Below, piece by piece: positions 8,097 through 17,077 of a stretch of 64,000 nucleotides of DNA. Each line of letters opens with the position of its first letter. Positions within the stretch are counted from its first letter, which is position 1. The DNA lies in the NCBI GenBank assembly GCA_009691725.1, contig SIAP01000008.1, forward strand, positions 1 through 64,000, written 5' to 3'. Position numbers and translations under genes: made by a program. Under the pieces are notes generated by a model. It ran no database searches. It saw only the letters and a program-made list of their open reading frames with translations, and had not been told where the DNA came from. Source of the stretch: Phycisphaerales bacterium (lineage in GTDB: Bacteria; Planctomycetota; Phycisphaerae; Phycisphaerales; SM1A02).

Positions 8097-10159
8097 CTAT
8101 TGGCGCTGTTCGTGTCGGCTGCTCTCGTCGGTTCGAGATAGGTATATCCCGCCAGACCAGTCTCGTAGATCTTCATAAACAACTTGCTCTCCTTGGGAGT
8201 CAGTTGTTTCCTGCGCACCGCGCGTTCGCATTCACGGCGAATCTCCGCGCCCAGTTGCGTTGCGTCAAACTGCACATATTTCAGGACTTCGGTGATCGAA
8301 TCGCCTTCAACGATTTCGTCCACCCACCATTGGCCATTCTCGTCCAACTTGATGTGTGCAACGTGGGTGTCCCCGAAAAGATTGTGCAGATCGCCGAGCG
8401 TCTCCTGGTACGCACCCACCAGGAATGCGCCGAGCAGATAGGTCGATCCCTCCTCGTACTCATGCAACTCCACAAACTTCTTGATGTCGTGATCGTCGAC
8501 GAACCGATCGATCTTGCCATCGGAATCGCAGGTGATGTCGGCAAGCGTCGCCTTGCGCGTTGGTCGCTCATCAAGCCGATGCAGTGGCATGATCGGGAAG
8601 AGCTGATTGATCGCCCAAATGTCTGGCAAACTCTGAAAGATGGACAAGTTGCAGAAATAGGTATCACTGAGCACCGAGTCTAGATCGGCGAGTTCTTCGG
8701 GCATGTGCGCACCCATGTCCTTTGCCTTGTCTCGGATCCGTGCACTGATCGCCCAGAACAATTGATCGATCACCGCGCGATGTTCGAGTGTGAGATACCC
8801 AACGGAGAAGAGCCGCATGGCCTCCTCGCGCGCTTCGATCGCATCGTGATATTGCTCGAGCAGCCGTCGTTCACTGATGTTCTGATGCACCTCCCAGAGA
8901 TCGATGAGCGGCCTTGGAAGTTCCCCATCCACCAATGGCAATCCGGCGAGTGATGCAGGTGGAGGCGAACGATCCGGACGATTCGTGCCGAGCACATCGA
9001 AGATCAGCACCGATTGTTGCGCAACCATGGCTCGCCCAGATTCCGTGACGATGACTGGATGTTCCACACCCTCTTCATCGCACACACTCATCGCCTTGTA
9101 GACCACGCTACTGGCATACTCGGCAAGCGAATAATTCGTGGAAAACTCAAAGGCCGTCTGACTCCCGTCGTAGTCGATTCCCATTCCGCCGCCAACATCG
9201 AGGTACTTCAGACCTGCGCCCATCTTGACGAGTTCGACATAGATGCGGGCGAGTTCGTTGACTCCAGCGTTCACTTGTCGAATGTCGTGAATCTGACTTC
9301 CCATGTGGCAGTGCAACAGTTGAAAACAATCGGCCATGTCGCGATCCTTGAGATAATTGAGCGTCTCAAGAACTTCGGTGAGCGACAAGCCAAATTTCGC
9401 CTTCACCCCCGACGAATGCCGCCAACGACCTGCGCCTGGCGTCGCAAGATTCATCCGCACGCCGATCTTCGGTCGCACGCCGAGCCGCTTTGCGTACTCA
9501 ACGATCAACTTGAGTTCGCCGACATTCTCGATGACTGGAATGATGTTGCGCCCAAGCTTTGCAGCGAGCGTCACGAACTCGATGTACTTCTCTTCCTTGA
9601 ATCCGTTGCAGATGATGAGGCGATCGGGGGAGTCGGTGGTGAGTCCCATGACCGCAAGCAACTCGGGCTTCGATCCAACTTCCAGACCAAATCCAAGTTC
9701 GACACCATTGCGGCGAACTTCCTCGACGACGCGACGTTGTTGGTTCACCTTGATCGGGTAGACGCCAAAGTACGAACCGCGATAATTGTTCTCGGCGATG
9801 GCGGCCGCAAACGCTTCTCGCATGTCGCGCATGCGCCGTTCCAACAGGTCGCTGAAGTGCAGGAGCACTGGCGTGTTCAGCCCCCGCTCGCGCATCCCGT
9901 TGACGACCTCGAAGAGATCGATCTCGTGACCGAGCACGCGCGTTGGGCGAACGACCACATGACCCTTCGCATTGATGTCGAAGAATCCCTTGCCCCAGAG
10001 GCGTGTCTGATATATCTCTGCGGAATCATCTATCGTCCATCGACCTTCGAGCGACGCTTGCCCTGGCTTGGGCTTGACGGGCTCGGACCCAACGACTGCG
10101 GACCCGCGAATCACTGGAGGCGTTTGAGTTGGAGCATCGGGAGTCTTGATTGGTGCCAT
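8093..10159 (-). CDS. speA: Biosynthetic arginine decarboxylase
   Basis: PLP-dependent decarboxylation of arginine to agmatine, first step of polyamine synthesis. At 688 residues it is a little longer than E. coli SpeA because of a Pro-rich N-terminus. Lys137 in VYPIKVNQQ is the expected Schiff-base lysine. Fold-III features are HCHMGSQIHDIRQVNAGV, YLDVGGGMGIDYDGSQT, VTESGRAMVAQQSV, and the C-terminal CDSDGKIDRF and NLFGDTHVAH. A good promoter match sits 11-40 bases upstream. It ends tail-to-tail with scpA. Confidence 0.96.
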   Translation of the reverse strand: MAPIKTPDAPTQTPPVIRGSAVVGSEPVKPKPGQASLEGRWTIDDSAEIYQTRLWGKGFFDINAKGHVVVRPTRVLGHEIDLFEVVNGMRERGLNTPVLLHFSDLLERRMRDMREAFAAAIAENNYRGSYFGVYPIKVNQQRRVVEEVRRNGVELGFGLEVGSKPELLAVMGLTTDSPDRLIICNGFKEEKYIEFVTLAAKLGRNIIPVIENVGELKLIVEYAKRLGVRPKIGVRMNLATPGAGRWRHSSGVKAKFGLSLTEVLETLNYLKDRDMADCFQLLHCHMGSQIHDIRQVNAGVNELARIYVELVKMGAGLKYLDVGGGMGIDYDGSQTAFEFSTNYSLAEYASSVVYKAMSVCDEEGVEHPVIVTESGRAMVAQQSVLIFDVLGTNRPDRSPPPASLAGLPLVDGELPRPLIDLWEVHQNISERRLLEQYHDAIEAREEAMRLFSVGYLTLEHRAVIDQLFWAISARIRDKAKDMGAHMPEELADLDSVLSDTYFCNLSIFQSLPDIWAINQLFPIMPLHRLDERPTRKATLADITCDSDGKIDRFVDDHDIKKFVELHEYEEGSTYLLGAFLVGAYQETLGDLHNLFGDTHVAHIKLDENGQWWVDEIVEGDSITEVLKYVQFDATQLGAEIRRECERAVRRKQLTPKESKLFMKIYETGLAGYTYLEPTRAADTNSANS

Positions 10160-10170
10160 CGTTGGCGCGA

Positions 10171-10199
10171 ATACTACAACGCTCGCCTGTCAATTCCAA
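10171..10199 (-). promoter_or_regulatory. Candidate sigma70 promoter for speA
   Basis: On the minus strand TTGGAA and TAGTAT are separated by exactly 17 bases, with the -10 box ending 11 bases before the speA ATG. The implied 5-prime leader is only a few bases. It overlaps the stop of the upstream gene, so speA is probably transcribed on its own. Confidence 0.4.
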
Positions 10200-11308
10200 T
10201 GAAAAGGTTGGAAAGCTTGGGGCATCGTCATCGACATCGCCGCCATCGCGGATCCATACGCTGCCGAGCGCGGGAAGACTCGATCGTTCCATGTTCCATC
10301 CGATGCGCGCGTCTGCCAGAGCAACCAGTTGAGTTGCGCTCGAAGCGACGCTCGTTGGCCGAGCGGGAGCAACTCAATCGCCTGCGCTGCGTGATAGTGC
10401 GCAAACCAGAAGTAGTAGGGTGCGACTCCGAATGGTGGCAGATGAGTGCCGTTCTTTGCTCGTCGGCGCTCCAATTCGCGCCAGTACTCGATGAAGTCGA
10501 GGACCGCCCGCCTGATTTCTGCCTCGCCACTCCTGCCTGCCAGGGCGAGCGCACTCTCGGCCGCAACCATTCGACCGACCGCTCCGGGAATCATCTTGGA
10601 CTGCATTCTCGCTTGTTTCGTCGATGAATATGCGATGTTTCCATCACTGGTCCGACAGAGTTCCAGCGCAGCGATCCCACGCGCCACAACATTGGGATCA
10701 ACTGCGTGACCCTGCGCCTTCGCCTGATAGAGCGTCAGCAGACACACCGGAGTCATGAAACCACTCGTCGCACTGGGAGTCTCCGCACCCGCATCGCGCG
10801 CGTAGTTCCAGCCTCCAACCTCTGGGATCTCGAACTTCTCGAGCGCCGTCAAGTACCACCGCAGCGCAGTGTTGACCTGTGCCTCGAGCCCAACTGGGAT
10901 GGCCTTTCGTTCTTCGAGCGACAGCAGAAAGCGCGCTCCGTAACAGGATGCCCACGCGCGAACGTCGTACCCCCCCTCGTAGGTCGACACCTGCAGGAGT
11001 GGCTCGGTGATGCTTGCACACACGAATTCGGTTGCGCGGCGAATCGCTGCTTGGCGATCAGAGTGAGTGCCATATTCAGGTGCGCGCAGGATCGCTTCAC
11101 CGACAATCGCCGTCCCGCCCACTCGATATCCGTATGGAATGATTCCGCCAACTCGGTAGACCCCTTCGTATGGCCACTCTCCCGAGGTGGGTCCCTCTTG
11201 CATCAACACAACCCGACCGATCGCAGTCTGCACTGCCGATGCGAGTTCAAGATCCGTCGGCGCCGGACGAATGATGAAGAGCAGCGCGGCACAGAGTGAG
11301 ATGAACAT
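10190..11308 (-). CDS. Secreted alpha/alpha-toroid protein (prenyltransferase/squalene-cyclase-like fold)
   Basis: 372 residues beginning with a hydrophobic export segment (MFISLCAALLFIIRP). The rest repeats the pattern of terpenoid-cyclase alpha/alpha barrels: Gly-rich turns after helices such as EGGYDVRAWASCYGARFLL, EIPEVGGWNYARD, SGFMTPVCLLTLYQAKA, GNIAYSS, and a final FAHYHAAQAIELL. The cyclase DxDD motif is not visible, so catalysis of that type is not supported; planctomycete genomes carry many such proteins of unknown role. Export is inferred from the N-terminus. It stands alone between rsmD (divergent) and speA. Confidence 0.65.
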   Translation of the reverse strand: MFISLCAALLFIIRPAPTDLELASAVQTAIGRVVLMQEGPTSGEWPYEGVYRVGGIIPYGYRVGGTAIVGEAILRAPEYGTHSDRQAAIRRATEFVCASITEPLLQVSTYEGGYDVRAWASCYGARFLLSLEERKAIPVGLEAQVNTALRWYLTALEKFEIPEVGGWNYARDAGAETPSATSGFMTPVCLLTLYQAKAQGHAVDPNVVARGIAALELCRTSDGNIAYSSTKQARMQSKMIPGAVGRMVAAESALALAGRSGEAEIRRAVLDFIEYWRELERRRAKNGTHLPPFGVAPYYFWFAHYHAAQAIELLPLGQRASLRAQLNWLLWQTRASDGTWNDRVFPRSAAYGSAMAAMSMTMPQAFQPFHWN

Positions 11309-11367
11309 GATTGCTAGGGTACACCCTTCGCCGCACGATTCACCGTCAAGACCATAGGATCGCCTTC

Positions 11368-11958
11368 ATGCTTCGCATCATCGCTGGCGAGTACCGCTCA
11401 CGACAACTTCAGATTCCAGAGGGAACGCTCACCCGTCCGATGGGTGCGCGCACCAAGGAAGCGGTCTTCAACATTTTGCGCGGATGGTTCAAAGATGCGC
11501 GCGTGCTCGACCTGTTCGCTGGCGTGGGAACGATGGGATTGGAAGCAGCAAGTTTGGGTGCGAGTCGCGTGGTCTGCGTCGAGCAAAACAGGCAGGTTGG
11601 CGAGTATCTGCGAGCGAACATTCTGACGCTTGGCTGCGCCGATCGCGTGCAGTGGGTGCAGACAGATGCGCTCGGACCGGGATCAATTGCGGCCGCGCCA
11701 TCACCTGTGGATGTGGTCTTTGTTGATCCCCCCTTTGAACTGATGAATGACGATGAGGGAAAGCAGCGCGTGCTCACGCACATCGCCACCCTCAAGTCTG
11801 CACTCGCAGAGAAAGCGTTTGTGGTCTTGCGAATGCCGACGCACTATCCAGATCTAGATTTCTCGATCCCCGGATTCGTCGGACCCGAAGTGCACAACTA
11901 CGGACCCGAGCAATATGTTCTGCTCTACATGCCAGAGCGCGCGACCACGCCGTCGTGA
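11368..11958 (+). CDS. rsmD: 16S rRNA (guanine(966)-N2)-methyltransferase
   Basis: SAM-dependent methyltransferase that modifies G966 of 16S rRNA. 196 residues from ATG 11368, preceded by ATAGGATCG, in which AGGA can serve as Shine-Dalgarno. Family marks are MLRIIAGEYRSRQLQIPEG, RPMGARTKEAVFNIL, SAM motif I VLDLFAGVGTMGLEAASLGA, and catalytic VFVDPPFE. The ORF track start 19 codons earlier adds a stretch unlike RsmD. A hydrolase gene follows after ten bases. Confidence 0.93.
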   Translation: MLRIIAGEYRSRQLQIPEGTLTRPMGARTKEAVFNILRGWFKDARVLDLFAGVGTMGLEAASLGASRVVCVEQNRQVGEYLRANILTLGCADRVQWVQTDALGPGSIAAAPSPVDVVFVDPPFELMNDDEGKQRVLTHIATLKSALAEKAFVVLRMPTHYPDLDFSIPGFVGPEVHNYGPEQYVLLYMPERATTPS

Positions 11959-11968
11959 ATGGACTGTG

Positions 11969-12751
11969 ATGACCCCGCCAGTGCATGGGTATCCCTCGCA
12001 GTTGTTGCGGTCGAGCCAATGGTGTCGAGTGGCTGACGGCGCGATCCCCCTGGTGATCATGCGTCCGCCAGATCGGCGTGGCGAGGCGATTCCGTTCCTC
12101 CTGTGGTTTCACGGCAGAACTGTCAACAAGGAACTCGATCCAGGTCGGTATCTCAGGCTCATTCGAGCGGGCATCTCATGCGTCGCAGTCGATCTGCCCG
12201 GTCACGGCGAACGATTCGATGCGCAGCTGCAAGAGGGGACCGCGACTTTGCACGTCGTCGCGCGCGCGGCGGCGGAGGTTGACGCAATCCTGCGCGATCT
12301 TTCGGCGATGGGTGGATTCGACATGACTCGCTCCGTGATCGGCGGCATGAGCGCGGGCGGGATGACTGCGATGGTTCGCTGCTGTTCCCCCCATCCGTTC
12401 CGTGGAGTGTTGCTCGAGTCAACGACAGGTGATTGGGAGAGCCAGCGCGAGCAACCGATGTATCAACCCGAACTCGTTGAGCAGTGGAACCCGATGACTC
12501 ACCTCACGCACTGGCGCGATGTCCCCGTCTTCGCAATCCACTCCGAACTCGATGCGTGGGTGGCGATTTCTGGCCAGCGCAGGTTTCTCGATGCCCTCCG
12601 TGCGCGGAGCGCGCAGCCCGAGCAAATCGTGTTGCACGCGTATGCGCAGACTGGTGCGCTACACGAGCACATGGGGTTTGGAAAGATGGCGAGTGATGCC
12701 AAGGATCGAGGGTGCGCGTTCATCGCGAGCTGCCTCGGGTTCGCGAAGTAA
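11969..12751 (+). CDS. Alpha/beta-hydrolase, prolyl-oligopeptidase/dienelactone-hydrolase type
   Basis: 260 residues from ATG 11969. The fold is clear: oxyanion strand FLLWFHGRTVN, AVDLPGHGERF, nucleophile elbow GGMSAGG with Ser128, then an acid in IHSELDAWVA and His in TGALHEHMGF. The layout resembles the esterase group whose E. coli member is YjfP. Substrate cannot be deduced. It follows rsmD closely and probably shares its transcript. Its last 93 bases overlap the convergent lipoprotein gene. Confidence 0.82.
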   Translation: MTPPVHGYPSQLLRSSQWCRVADGAIPLVIMRPPDRRGEAIPFLLWFHGRTVNKELDPGRYLRLIRAGISCVAVDLPGHGERFDAQLQEGTATLHVVARAAAEVDAILRDLSAMGGFDMTRSVIGGMSAGGMTAMVRCCSPHPFRGVLLESTTGDWESQREQPMYQPELVEQWNPMTHLTHWRDVPVFAIHSELDAWVAISGQRRFLDALRARSAQPEQIVLHAYAQTGALHEHMGFGKMASDAKDRGCAFIASCLGFAK

Positions 12752-13960
12752 ACGCGACTGCGGGGCGATCGGCTCGACCGTTGGCTTCTTGATCGGGCTC
12801 ACTCCGCGCCAGATGAAATCGCCAGATCCGCGCTGGCATATCTGTTTTACGAATGCGTCGTACTCCGCCGCAATCTCCCGCAGATCCCCTGAGTTCCCCT
12901 GTAAAAAATACTTGTGCACGAAGAGTGATCCGGAAAGCGCGCGCGTCCCGCCGCGGTTCATCCCCCGCTGGACTGCGCTTCGATCGTCGCGCGAGGTCAT
13001 GCGTGCCTGCAGCGTTGTTCCGATCATTCCGTCAACTGCGTCTTCGAGAATCTCTGCAAGCGCAGCGCGGTACTTGCCATCGCATCCCTCTGCGAGGAAG
13101 TGCGTCAGTGCCCAGACCTGCGCGTAGTACACAAGCAACTGATCGCGTCCATCTGCCAAAAAATGTTGTGGGCTCTTGTCAAGCAACTCCGCCAGTGGGA
13201 TGAGACGCTCGCGTCGCACAGCATCGCGCAACTCGCCGAACCGCTCAAAGTTTCGCCATGCCGAAAAGACCGGTTGACCCGCGCCCTCTATTCGGTATCC
13301 CTCCATGTAGGTCGAGATCCCCTCTTCAAGCCAGACTGGTAATTCCTGCTGAAACACGGATTGCGAGTACTGGTGCCACCCCTCGTGCGCAAGAATCGTA
13401 AGCGTGTCCGTTGGGCCGATGTCGTACAAGATTGCAACACCTTTCGATGTGTAGCCACCGCGACCAAGGCTGAGATACGCGCTCGCATCCTCACCCAGTC
13501 GATCTTGCGTCAACGACGACCATTCATCGCGCGTTCCGAAGATGTATGTCTCGAGCAATCGGGATGGCGCAGGAAGTTCGACGATGGCACTTGTGTATTG
13601 CGCCAGAGCACGCTCGGTGAAAATGGGCAGGAACTTCCGCAGATCTCCATTTCGAATCGTGACGCGCATCATGAAGTGATCGGTCACAATCACATGCCCT
13701 TCTCGCGAGCCGCTTCGCCATGGGGTGACGCGGACAGTGAGGTCACCAGGCTCCATCGCACCTCCGCCGCCGTCGCCCGTTGCCGATCCGACTGGTGAGT
13801 TCATCGGAGGCGCCATCGCAGTGGGAGCCGATGCGTCGCGCTGCGAGCGCGGCGAGGCGCACCCAAGGAACGGAAACGCCACGAGTGCGATCACCGGCAA
13901 CGAGAGCGCGGCACGCATCCACAGCGCGTTGAGCGGGAGGCAACAGGATGCAAGAGTCAT
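12659..13960 (-). CDS. Lipoprotein with gluzincin-type metallopeptidase motif (DUF1570-like)
   Basis: 433 residues from ATG 13960; a GTG at 13969 overlaps the valS stop, and an internal ATG at 13918 would give a more usual 20-residue signal. The lipobox is LGC in VAFPFLGCAS, so it should be anchored in a membrane on the outer face. After a Gly/Pro-rich linker, the core carries HEGWH (about 192-196), an HExxH zinc motif in ILAHEGWHQYSQ, followed by WLEEGISTYMEG, whose glutamate is in place as third ligand. This matches the peptidase-MA-like superfamily. Activity and substrate are not known. It is coupled to valS upstream and overlaps the hydrolase gene tail-to-tail. Confidence 0.75.
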   Translation of the reverse strand: MTLASCCLPLNALWMRAALSLPVIALVAFPFLGCASPRSQRDASAPTAMAPPMNSPVGSATGDGGGGAMEPGDLTVRVTPWRSGSREGHVIVTDHFMMRVTIRNGDLRKFLPIFTERALAQYTSAIVELPAPSRLLETYIFGTRDEWSSLTQDRLGEDASAYLSLGRGGYTSKGVAILYDIGPTDTLTILAHEGWHQYSQSVFQQELPVWLEEGISTYMEGYRIEGAGQPVFSAWRNFERFGELRDAVRRERLIPLAELLDKSPQHFLADGRDQLLVYYAQVWALTHFLAEGCDGKYRAALAEILEDAVDGMIGTTLQARMTSRDDRSAVQRGMNRGGTRALSGSLFVHKYFLQGNSGDLREIAAEYDAFVKQICQRGSGDFIWRGVSPIKKPTVEPIAPQSRLLREPEAARDERAPSILGITRHLSKPHVLV

Positions 13961-13965
13961 GTGCG

Positions 13966-16900
13966 TCACGGGACCGTCGAAAGAACTTCTAGCGCGCGCT
14001 GCGCGGCAACGAGGTCCGCATGCGCTTGTGAGAGCATACGCCGCGTCTCTTCAATCACCTCCGGCTTTGCCTTGGCAAGATAGCCGCCATTGTTGAGTTT
14101 CCCCTCGTAGCCAGTGACTGCGCGACCTCGGTCGATGATCGTCTGCTCAAGGCGCTTTCGCTCTGCCCCGATGTCGACAGCATCCATGAGCCCCGAGACG
14201 AGCAGCTCGCACCCAAGGTGCGGAAATGCCACGGAATCGCTCGGTCGATTCGCTGGATCGGTCAGCCGCACATCCTTGAGTCCCGCGAGCGTCTCGACGA
14301 TTCCGCCGCCCTCGACCACGATCGCCATGATTTCCGCTGGCGCGGTAAGGGTGATCTTGCGCTTGTCGTTGACTTTTCGTTCGCCGCGGACATTGCGGAT
14401 GGATGTCACGAGTGCTTGGACACGCTCAAACGATTCGATGGTGTTCGCAGTGTCATGCGCCGCAATCGGCTCGGGCCAGCGAGCCGTCGCAAGCAATTGG
14501 GAATCTGGCACATCGAGTCCACGCACTGGCACGCACTTCACTTGGCGCACGGCCGTCCACAACGCCTCTGTCACGAATGGCATCACTGGATGCATGATGC
14601 GCAGGATTCCATCGAGCACTGTCCTGAGCACCGCCTGTTGAACTGGATCGGACTTGACGGTTGGCTTGATCGCTTCGAGGTACCAGTCGCAGAAGTCTCG
14701 CCAAACAAATTCGTAGAGGGCTTCGGCAATCGGATTGAACTGGTACTGGGCGAGTGACTCTTCGATGTGCGCAACAGTTGCCGCAAATCGTGCGAGAATC
14801 CAGCGGTCTGCCAAGCTCTGCGCCGTCACCGATGCGCCAGATGCGCTCTCCTCTGCCGATGGGGGCAACTGCGCGAGCACAAAGCGCGAGGCATTCCACA
14901 ACTTCGTCGCGAAGTTTCGACCGATGTCGAAACGACTCGAAGTATTGCGCGCAAGCGGCATCTCTGCGGTCGCGGTGACAAGCCCGGCGAAAACACCATA
15001 GGCCGTCACCATTTCCTTGGATGGATCAGTGGGCGAAGTCTGCGTCGGAGCGGTGACGATGTGCCCCGCCGAAGTCGTGATCGTCTTTGGAGCAAATGCC
15101 ACGTGCGAATGAGGGCAGAGCATGTCAATGGGCAACCGAACATCCTGCGTCGCCGTCGACATCTGCGTCAGGACGAATCGCATCGCATCCGCGCCGTGAG
15201 TGGCGATGATGTCGCGTGGGTCGACTCCATTGCCGAGCGACTTGGACATCTTCTGCCCAAACCCATCCTGCACAACGCTGTGAATGAACACAGAGTGAAA
15301 TGGCAGTCGACCCTTCAGGAAGTACCGATTAAACATGACCATGCGACTCACCCAAAGCGTGATGATCTCGCGCGCAGTCGAGAGCACTGCACTGGGATTG
15401 AATGTGTCGAGCAGTCGATCCATGCCAAACCGCTCTGGATTGGGCCATCCGAGCGTGCTCATCGGCCAGAGTGCGCTGGAAAACCATGTGTCAAGGACAT
15501 CTGGATCTTGCACGAATCCTGCAGCAGTCAACTCCACGCCCAGTGATCCATCGAGTGACTCTGGCAGACAGACGAAGAGTTCGATCCGCCCATCTGGAAG
15601 CGTGCGCTGCATCGTGCACGCTCCACGCTGTGTCCATGTCTCTTGAAGGTCTTGGTCACCATCAAACGACTTCGACCAGACAGGAATGCGATGCCCCCAC
15701 CACAACTGTCGCGAGATGCACCAATCCCGAATCCCTTCGTGCCACTGCTGAAATGTCTTGGCGTAGCGCGCTGGGAAGAACTGGAGTCCGCCGTCGCCGA
15801 GATGCGCATCACCCGCCGCGAATGCCGGCGAGCCATCGTGCTGAGCGGGGTCCATCGCACGCAACGCGCTGCCCCGGAGTCGATCGTCGGTAACGCGCAC
15901 ATACCACTGATCGGAGAGATAGGGCTCAACCGCAACATGGCTTCGATAGCTGTGCCCAACACTGTGACGATATGGCTTCACGCTCTCGAGCAATCCCTCT
16001 TTCTTGAACCACGCCACGACCCGCGTGCGGGCATCTTCTCTGGAAAGCCCCACGAATTCGCGCGCGGCCGGCGAGACATCGCTCCACCCATGTCGATCGC
16101 TGATGGATCCATCGGGAGCCATGATGTTGATCGCGGGCAAGTTGTGACGACGCCCGAGTTCCCAGTCATTGGCGTCATGTGCTGGTGTGACCTTGAGAAA
16201 ACCGCTGGCAAAGCGCGCCTTCACATCCTGCGGATCGCCACCATGCTCGACTGCCATCACCACGTAGTCATCTTCAACAATCGGGATCACTCGATCAACG
16301 ATGGGGAGTCGGACACGCTTGCCACGCAGTGCTGCAGCGCGTGGGTCTCGTGGATTGACGCCAACGGCACTGTCACCCAACATTGTCTCTGGTCGCGTGG
16401 TTGCGACGGTGACATGACCTGACCCATCCTCGAGTGGATATCGCAAGTACCAGAAGAATCCATCGACCTCTTCCATTTCCACTTCATCGTCAGCAAGTGC
16501 AGTCTGCGACACAGGATCCCAGTTCACTAATCGCTTGCCCCGTTCGATCAGTCCATCGTGGAAGAGTCGAAAGAACGCCTCGCGCACCGCCGCTGTGCAC
16601 ACGGGATCCATCGTGAAACGGGTGCGCGCCTCATCACAGGATGCCCCCATCTCGCGCAGCTGAGCCAGGATCACGGCCTCGTACTCGTCCTTCCATTCCT
16701 GCACCCGTGCCACAAATGCGTCGCGAGTGAAGTCGGTGCGCCGCTTTCCCTGCATCAGGAGCCGCTTTTCGACGACGGTTTGGGTGGCAATTCCAGCGTG
16801 GTCTGTCCCAGGCATCCACATCGCATTCATACCCCGCATGCGAGCGACACGCACCAGCACATCCTGCAGCGTGTTATTCAGTGCATGCCCCAGATGCAGC

Positions 16901-17055
16901 GCGGCTGTCACATTCGGAGGAGGAATGAAGATGGCGTACGGTGCTCGATCACTCGATGCTTGGGCGTGAAAACAGCCGGCCGCTTTCCACCGCGCAAGAA
17001 TGACGGGCTCGTGATCACAGGGTAGGTAAGATTTCTCCAGTGTGATCGCATTCAT
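13966..17055 (-). CDS. valS: Valyl-tRNA synthetase
   Basis: Charges tRNA-Val; class I synthetase with editing domain. 1029 residues. The HIGH motif is HLGH (54-57, in PPPNVTAALHLGH) and the KMSKS loop is GQKMSKSLGNGVDPRD. The editing insert includes TTRPETMLGDSAVGVNP. The C-terminal arm is the valine-type coiled coil (ERKRLEQTIIDRGRAVTGYEGKL). Slightly longer than E. coli ValS (951) because of inserted loops. Its start codon overlaps the region just before the divergent TPR lipoprotein gene. Confidence 0.97.
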   Translation of the reverse strand: MNAITLEKSYLPCDHEPVILARWKAAGCFHAQASSDRAPYAIFIPPPNVTAALHLGHALNNTLQDVLVRVARMRGMNAMWMPGTDHAGIATQTVVEKRLLMQGKRRTDFTRDAFVARVQEWKDEYEAVILAQLREMGASCDEARTRFTMDPVCTAAVREAFFRLFHDGLIERGKRLVNWDPVSQTALADDEVEMEEVDGFFWYLRYPLEDGSGHVTVATTRPETMLGDSAVGVNPRDPRAAALRGKRVRLPIVDRVIPIVEDDYVVMAVEHGGDPQDVKARFASGFLKVTPAHDANDWELGRRHNLPAINIMAPDGSISDRHGWSDVSPAAREFVGLSREDARTRVVAWFKKEGLLESVKPYRHSVGHSYRSHVAVEPYLSDQWYVRVTDDRLRGSALRAMDPAQHDGSPAFAAGDAHLGDGGLQFFPARYAKTFQQWHEGIRDWCISRQLWWGHRIPVWSKSFDGDQDLQETWTQRGACTMQRTLPDGRIELFVCLPESLDGSLGVELTAAGFVQDPDVLDTWFSSALWPMSTLGWPNPERFGMDRLLDTFNPSAVLSTAREIITLWVSRMVMFNRYFLKGRLPFHSVFIHSVVQDGFGQKMSKSLGNGVDPRDIIATHGADAMRFVLTQMSTATQDVRLPIDMLCPHSHVAFAPKTITTSAGHIVTAPTQTSPTDPSKEMVTAYGVFAGLVTATAEMPLARNTSSRFDIGRNFATKLWNASRFVLAQLPPSAEESASGASVTAQSLADRWILARFAATVAHIEESLAQYQFNPIAEALYEFVWRDFCDWYLEAIKPTVKSDPVQQAVLRTVLDGILRIMHPVMPFVTEALWTAVRQVKCVPVRGLDVPDSQLLATARWPEPIAAHDTANTIESFERVQALVTSIRNVRGERKVNDKRKITLTAPAEIMAIVVEGGGIVETLAGLKDVRLTDPANRPSDSVAFPHLGCELLVSGLMDAVDIGAERKRLEQTIIDRGRAVTGYEGKLNNGGYLAKAKPEVIEETRRMLSQAHADLVAAQRALEVLSTVP

Positions 17056-17077
17056 TTCAAACCAAGTCTACAGCTCG

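Noticed and set aside
9014-10627. 537-aa plus-strand ORF
   Set aside because: Antisense shadow of speA and the toroid gene; composition is His/Arg-rich without domains, and it spans two genes on the other strand.
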